Source of the DNA: Patescibacteria group bacterium
GTDB lineage: Bacteria > Patescibacteriota > Patescibacteriia > UBA2591 > PGYQ01
Direction: 5' to 3'
Length of the DNA: 10,457 nt
NCBI GenBank assembly: GCA_020061725.1
Contig: JAGUXS010000052.1
Span: 1 to 10,457 of the forward strand
Below the pieces are notes generated by a model. The model did not search any database, was not told where the DNA came from, and saw only the letters and a program-made list of their open reading frames with translations. Shown one piece after another: positions 7,714 to 10,457 of this stretch. Position 1 is the stretch's first letter. Each line of letters opens with the position of its first letter. The position numbers and the translations under genes are program-made.

Positions 7714-7728
7714 AAATTAACCTAATTG
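7714..7728 (+). repeat. Shared 15-base intergenic block, copy 2
   Basis: AAATTAACCTAATTG is identical to 6862-6876. It is followed by a GATCCAATTGACTTAATTTTT phrase that leads into the next start-proximal element. It occupies most of the 92-base gap before the kinase gene. Confidence 0.5.
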
Positions 7729-7758
7729 ATCCAATTGACTTAATTTTTATTTTTTAAA

Positions 7759-7777
7759 TTTTACGTTTTGATTTTTT
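7759..7777 (+). repeat. 19-base start-proximal element, copy 4
   Basis: TTTTACGTTTTGATTTTTT matches 18 of 19 bases of 708-726 and ends one base before the ATG at 7779. This is the same distance as copy 2 has to the mrdA start. Confidence 0.6.
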
Positions 7778-7778
7778 T

Positions 7779-8768
7779 ATGATAGACGTTATTGTTATTG
7801 GAGATTGTTGTTTTGACACTTTTATTCAAATTCAACAGGCGAAATTATTAAAATTAAAAAAACAAGAAAATCAATTATTGTGTTTAGATTATGGAAGCAA
7901 GATTCTCATTGACAAAATTGAAACATCGATAGGAGGTAATGCGGCAAATGTCTCAATAAGTTTAAATAAATTAGGATTAAAAGTTGGAATTTACACAATT
8001 CTTAGCAATGATGAAAAAGGAGAAGAAATTTATCAAAAATTAAAAAAAGAAAAAATAAATGTAAAATTTATAAAAAAAGAAAAAAATTCTAAAACAAATT
8101 GTTCTTTTCTTATTAATTTTCAAAATGATCGAACGGCTTTAGTCTACCATCATTTACAAAAATATTCCTTGCCAAAATTAGATAAAACAGATTGGATTTA
8201 TTTAACTTCAGTTGGAGAAAATCATGAAAAACTGCATCAGCAAATAATCACTTTAATTAAAAGCAAAAAAATAAAATTAGCTTTTAATCCGGGAACGTAT
8301 CAGTTAAAAGCTGGATTTAAAAAATTAGAAAAAATTTTTAAACTAACGACAATTTTAATTGTGAATAAAAAAGAAGCGCAATCCTTAGTTAAAGAAGCAA
8401 TAAACAAAGACATAGAAGAAAACAACGAACTTTTGAAAATTTTAAAAAATTATGGACCGAAAATAGTTGTTATTACTCAAGGACAAGATGGCGCTTGCGC
8501 GCATGATGGAAAAAAATATTTTAAAATGTCGGCTTTATCTGGTTCAAGAATTGATGTTACTGGGGCTGGGGATAGTTTTGCTTCAGCTTTTTTAGCTGGA
8601 TTTATTTATCAAAAAGATGTAAAACAGGCCTTAAAATGGGGAATAATTAATTCAGCCTCTGTGATTAGAAAAATCGGCGCGCAAAACGGATTGCTTAAAA
8701 AAGCAGAAATTTTAAGAAGATTAAGGGGGTTCTTCCCAAAATACCGAGCTGAAAGTTTGCATGGTTGA
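7779..8768 (+). CDS. PfkB-family carbohydrate or nucleoside kinase
   Basis: PfkB (ribokinase) enzymes phosphorylate sugars or nucleosides with ATP in the cytoplasm. Of 329 residues, the N-terminus IDVIVIGDCCFDTFI (2-16) is the first strand with the substrate-binding Asp. GGNAANV (52-58) is PfkB signature 1 and LSNDEKG (75-81) is the family's next loop. NKKEA (196-200) is the N-x-x-E-type metal motif, VITQGQDGA (231-239) contributes to the ATP site, and DVTGAGDSF (259-267) is signature 2 with the catalytic base Asp265. All key residues are present. Substrate cannot be read from these motifs; ribokinase, adenosine kinase or fructokinase activity are all possible. The last 15 or so residues, after a GGGGG in the DNA near 8725, look poorly conserved in style. 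The start follows a 19-base element and lacks a Shine-Dalgarno sequence. The gene appears to stand alone. Confidence 0.9.
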   Translation: MIDVIVIGDCCFDTFIQIQQAKLLKLKKQENQLLCLDYGSKILIDKIETSIGGNAANVSISLNKLGLKVGIYTILSNDEKGEEIYQKLKKEKINVKFIKKEKNSKTNCSFLINFQNDRTALVYHHLQKYSLPKLDKTDWIYLTSVGENHEKLHQQIITLIKSKKIKLAFNPGTYQLKAGFKKLEKIFKLTTILIVNKKEAQSLVKEAINKDIEENNELLKILKNYGPKIVVITQGQDGACAHDGKKYFKMSALSGSRIDVTGAGDSFASAFLAGFIYQKDVKQALKWGIINSASVIRKIGAQNGLLKKAEILRRLRGFFPKYRAESLHG

Positions 8769-8784
8769 GCAAAAAGAAGGAATA

Positions 8785-8827
8785 ACCTATTTTAATCTTT
8801 GTTTATGCGAGTTTTGAAGTCTCAAAA
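8785..8827 (+). repeat. 43-base direct repeat with two stem-loops, copy 1
   Basis: This aligns without gaps to 9978-10020, with 37 of 43 bases identical and all six differences transitions. It begins 16 bases after the kinase stop and ends 32 bases before the broken methyltransferase gene. Two small adjacent hairpins can form: TTTGT (8798-8802) with GCGAG (8807-8811) through G-U pairs, and TTTTGA (8812-8817) with TCAAAA (8822-8827) around AGTC. The function is unknown. Confidence 0.65.
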
Positions 8828-8859
8828 AATCAATGACAGTCTTTAATTAAATTAAATTT

Positions 8860-9903
8860 ATGAAATTAGAACAATTATATTGTTTAGAACAAGACCATGT
8901 TTCTGAAAAAGGAAGGAATAAATTTAATTTTGACATTAAACCATTTTTAAAAGAAGATATAAAGAGAAATTTAAAAGAATCTCAAAACTCTTATCTTCAA
9001 CGGATGGGAGAGTTAGTGACTAAAAAAATAAGAAATAAAAATAAAATAAGAATATTATTTTAGATCTTTTTTATCATTCACTACAAGAAGAAAATTTATC
9101 TCAAAATGTTTTGAATATGATTGAAGAGATTATGGCTGAAGCCCTTAAATCGCAAGAGAGTGTTTATAATTTATTAAAAAATAAAAAAGTAATTGAAGAC
9201 TTAGAGAGAAAAATTGATTATAATTATAGTTATATAAAGACTCCTATAGATAGTGATTCTTTTGGTAGAACTCAACGAAAAAGAAATTTTTTTTACCTCA
9301 ATTAAGTAAAAAAGGAGTGGGAAGACCAGAAACTTATTGGAATACTCTATTTTTTCCTTGTAATACAAAAAGCACTCAATTCTTTGTCCAAGAGATACTT
9401 AACAACAAAACAATAGCCCTTTTAGGCGGAGGCCGTAGTCAAATAGGAGAAGAGTTTAAAAAATACAATATTACATCGTATAAAATTGTAAACGTTGATC
9501 CTTATGTTGAAAATATTGAAAAAGAAGCAGATACTGTAATTCCAATAAGCGCTTCTGACCCCAATTTTATGAAAAAAATAAGAGAGGGGGGGGTATTCAA
9601 GAAGACGCAGACGAAATTTGGGCATTATTTTCTATTCCAGTATATTTTAAAAACCCAGAAAAAATTCACCGACTTATTCAAAACATTAATGCCCTTCTTG
9701 CTGTTGGCGGATCAGCAAGAATCTGGCCGCTTGAACTAAGCGGAAAAGGAAAATATATAGATTTACTTGCGCGCAAAAACGCTTTAATAAATAACATAAA
9801 AAATATTAACGCGACGAAAAAACATGAAATCATTCTATATGAAGCTTTGGGACAAAATGGTATTATATTTCACAAATTAACGCCATCAAAAGAAAAATTT
9901 TAA
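8860..9903 (+). pseudogene. Frameshifted SAM-methyltransferase-like gene
   Basis: Four open segments in three frames join into one protein of about 348 residues if three single lost bases are restored. The breaks lie in an A-rich run (about 9045-9063), an A/T run including eight T (9287-9294), and eight G (9586-9593) or the seven A just before (9572-9578). The N-terminal half is helical and unrecognised (from MKLEQLYCLEQDHVSEKG). The C-terminal half looks like a class I methyltransferase Rossmann fold: KTIALLGGGRSQIGEEF as the glycine-rich SAM loop, KIVNVDPY as the acidic second strand, then DEIWALFSIPVYF and LLAVGGSARIWPL as motifs IV and V. The last segment runs 9592-9903 and ends in TAA. 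The substrate is unknown and the methyltransferase call is by pattern. The intact neighbours contain equally long homopolymers, which favours real decay over sequencing error, though error is not excluded. Confidence 0.7.
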
Positions 9904-9977
9904 CTGAAAGTTGTCCCCTTTTAATTTTATTTGGATTTAGTTTTTTTAATCAAAAATGGATAAATTTTATTTTATAT

Positions 9978-10020
9978 ACCCATTTTAACCTTTGTTTATA
10001 CAAACTTTGAAGTCTCAAAA
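9978..10020 (+). repeat. 43-base direct repeat with two stem-loops, copy 2
   Basis: This is the partner of 8785-8827, placed 74 bases after the stop of the broken gene. Here the first hairpin is fully Watson-Crick: TTTGT (9991-9995) with ACAAA (10000-10004) around TTAT. The second is TTTGA (10006-10010) with TCAAA (10015-10019) around AGTC. The copy runs directly into the G+C-rich hairpin at 10022. Confidence 0.65.
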
Positions 10021-10021
10021 C

Positions 10022-10056
10022 GGGGATAGTTCTCTTTGAAAATCCCCTTTGAAAAT
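10022..10056 (+). terminator. G+C-rich terminator-like hairpin before the glutaredoxin gene
   Basis: GGGGAT (10022-10027) pairs perfectly with ATCCCC (10042-10047), with an inner TTC/GAA pairing, and is followed by TTTGAAAATTTTTATTT. The stem is unusually G+C-rich for this window. The tail is T-rich but interrupted by GAAAA, so termination may be weak. A second TCCCC at 9914-9918 could compete for the same GGGGA. The hairpin may end transcription from upstream or act as an attenuator for the downstream gene. Confidence 0.5.
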
Positions 10057-10069
10057 TTTTATTTATAAA

Positions 10070-10094
10070 TTTCACTTAATTTTAATTAGTGAAA
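10070..10094. promoter_or_regulatory. Palindrome next to the glutaredoxin ribosome site
   Basis: TTTCACT (10070-10076) plus AAT (10078-10080) pairs with ATT (10085-10087) plus AGTGAAA (10088-10094), with one bulged T and a 4-base loop. It ends three bases before the Shine-Dalgarno sequence. It could be a protein-binding operator or an RNA stem that affects ribosome access. No -35/-10 pair is clear nearby. Confidence 0.4.
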
Positions 10095-10096
10095 AA

Positions 10097-10102
10097 AAGG
10101 AG
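10097..10102 (+). promoter_or_regulatory. Strong Shine-Dalgarno sequence
   Basis: AAGGAG lies 5 bases before the ATG at 10108. It is the only well-placed strong Shine-Dalgarno sequence for a gene in this window, and it fixes the start of the glutaredoxin gene. Confidence 0.8.
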
Positions 10103-10107
10103 AAAAT

Positions 10108-10353
10108 ATGTCTAAAGTTATTGTTTATTCCACAACAGTTTGTCCGTATTGCGATATGGCAAAAAAATATTTAGAAGAAAAAAGGATAGAATATATTGAT
10201 ATTGATGTTTCTAAAGATGAAAAAGCCATGGTTGAAATGACAAAAAAGACAAATCAATTAAGCATTCCTGTTTTGGATATTGATGGAGAAATTATTGTTG
10301 GCTTTAACAAAAAAGCGATTGACACAGCAATAGAAATAATGTTGAATAAATAA
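10108..10353 (+). CDS. Glutaredoxin-like (NrdH-redoxin type) protein
   Basis: This is a small cytoplasmic thiol-disulfide exchange protein of the thioredoxin fold. Of 81 residues, the first strand KVIVYSTTVC leads into the dithiol active site CPYC (Cys12 and Cys15). The following helix is DMAKKYLEEKRI, then the second strand EYIDIDVS. The cis-proline is Pro54 in LSIPVLDIDG, and the GFN turn (65-67) is in the place of the glutathione-side loop. The length and IDVSKDEKA-type middle match NrdH-like or YruB-type glutaredoxins rather than classical glutathione-dependent ones. Whether the electron donor is thioredoxin reductase or glutathione cannot be told. No ribonucleotide reductase gene is adjacent. 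The gene has its own Shine-Dalgarno sequence, a preceding terminator-like hairpin and a following inverted repeat, so it appears to be a single-gene unit. Confidence 0.9.
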   Translation: MSKVIVYSTTVCPYCDMAKKYLEEKRIEYIDIDVSKDEKAMVEMTKKTNQLSIPVLDIDGEIIVGFNKKAIDTAIEIMLNK

Positions 10354-10456
10354 ACCAAAACAAAAGTAACGACTAACTCGTAACAGATAGACGAGTATAA
10401 TCCCCGCTTCACAGAATAATTACAGATTATTCATTACGAGTTATTTAGTTTGGTTT
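10352..10456. repeat. Compound inverted repeat at the window edge
   Basis: Outer arms AAACCAAA (10352-10359) and TTTGGTTT (10449-10456) are perfect. Middle arms TAACTCGTAA (10374-10383) and TTACGAGTTA (10434-10443) are a perfect 10 bp. An inner stem pairs GAATAAT (10414-10420) with ATTATTC (10426-10432). The three nested stems overlap the last codon of the glutaredoxin gene. It looks like a miniature palindromic element or a large 3' structure, and may continue beyond the window. Confidence 0.65.
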
Positions 10457-10457
10457 C

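Noticed and set aside
6841..7778. CRISPR-like array in the repeat-rich gaps
   Set aside because: The repeats are irregular in length and spacing, low in complexity and without unique spacers; no cas gene is present.
6773..8768. Reassigned UGA codon (UGA as glycine, as in some Patescibacteria)
   Set aside because: UGA ends mrdA and the kinase gene, and no in-frame UGA interrupts conserved regions of any intact gene. A short read-through cannot be strictly excluded, but the standard bacterial code fits everything seen.
9045..9593. Programmed -1 frameshifting as an explanation for the broken gene
   Set aside because: Three successive shifts in one gene without clear slippery heptamers plus pseudoknots are implausible; decay or sequence error explains them better.
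9422..9625. Open frame on the - strand within the broken methyltransferase gene
   Set aside because: The + strand segments join into one coherent protein across this stretch; the antisense product is a Phe/Asn-rich shadow.
9904..10107. tRNA or other standard RNA gene
   Set aside because: No cloverleaf with a GGTTCGAATCC-type arm is seen here or in the other gaps; only the hairpins described are supported.

Overview
The window is very A+T-rich and carries nine genes on the + strand (eight intact, one decayed); no convincing gene lies on the - strand. The chaperonins and a MrdA-type penicillin-binding protein show it is bacterial. Several features suggest a member of the Patescibacteria (Candidate Phyla Radiation, perhaps Parcubacteria-like): extreme A+T content, near absence of Shine-Dalgarno sequences, intergenic spaces filled with degenerate palindromes, and three hypothetical proteins of a kind I associate with that group. 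This placement is inference from gene style; there is no rRNA or other phylogenetic marker here.

Layout. (1) 1-2500: a gene-free A+T-rich leader with two DnaA-box-like sites, then groES and groEL, closed by a clear hairpin terminator. (2) 2731-6775: a compact run of tRNA-dihydrouridine synthase (dus), a four-helix membrane protein with two cysteine pairs, a soluble helical protein of unknown function, and penicillin-binding protein 2 (mrdA). Gaps of 16, 2 and 52 bases suggest one transcription unit. (3) 6776-7778: a 320-base palindrome-rich gap with a candidate promoter, then a membrane-anchored extracytoplasmic protein of unknown function. (4) 7779-8768: a PfkB-family sugar or nucleoside kinase. 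(5) 8785-10020: a 43-base direct repeat (37 of 43 identical, every difference a transition) brackets a SAM-methyltransferase-like gene broken by three single-base frameshifts at or beside homopolymer runs. (6) 10022-10457: a G+C-rich terminator-like hairpin, a palindrome, a glutaredoxin-like gene with the only strong Shine-Dalgarno sequence in the window, and a compound inverted repeat running to the window edge.

How the genes fit together: GroES and GroEL form the folding chamber. The dus-mrdA run joins tRNA modification to wall synthesis through two uncharacterised proteins. The kinase, glutaredoxin and broken methyltransferase look like independent units. I found no CRISPR array, transposase, integrase, toxin-antitoxin pair, rRNA or tRNA gene.

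No complete new defence or mobile system is visible. The points most worth following are the membrane protein whose two cysteine pairs are predicted on the same outer face, the transition-only direct repeat with two conserved small stem-loops, the competing C-C-C-C arms ahead of the glutaredoxin gene, and a recurring 19-base element that abuts start codons and misplaces start calls.
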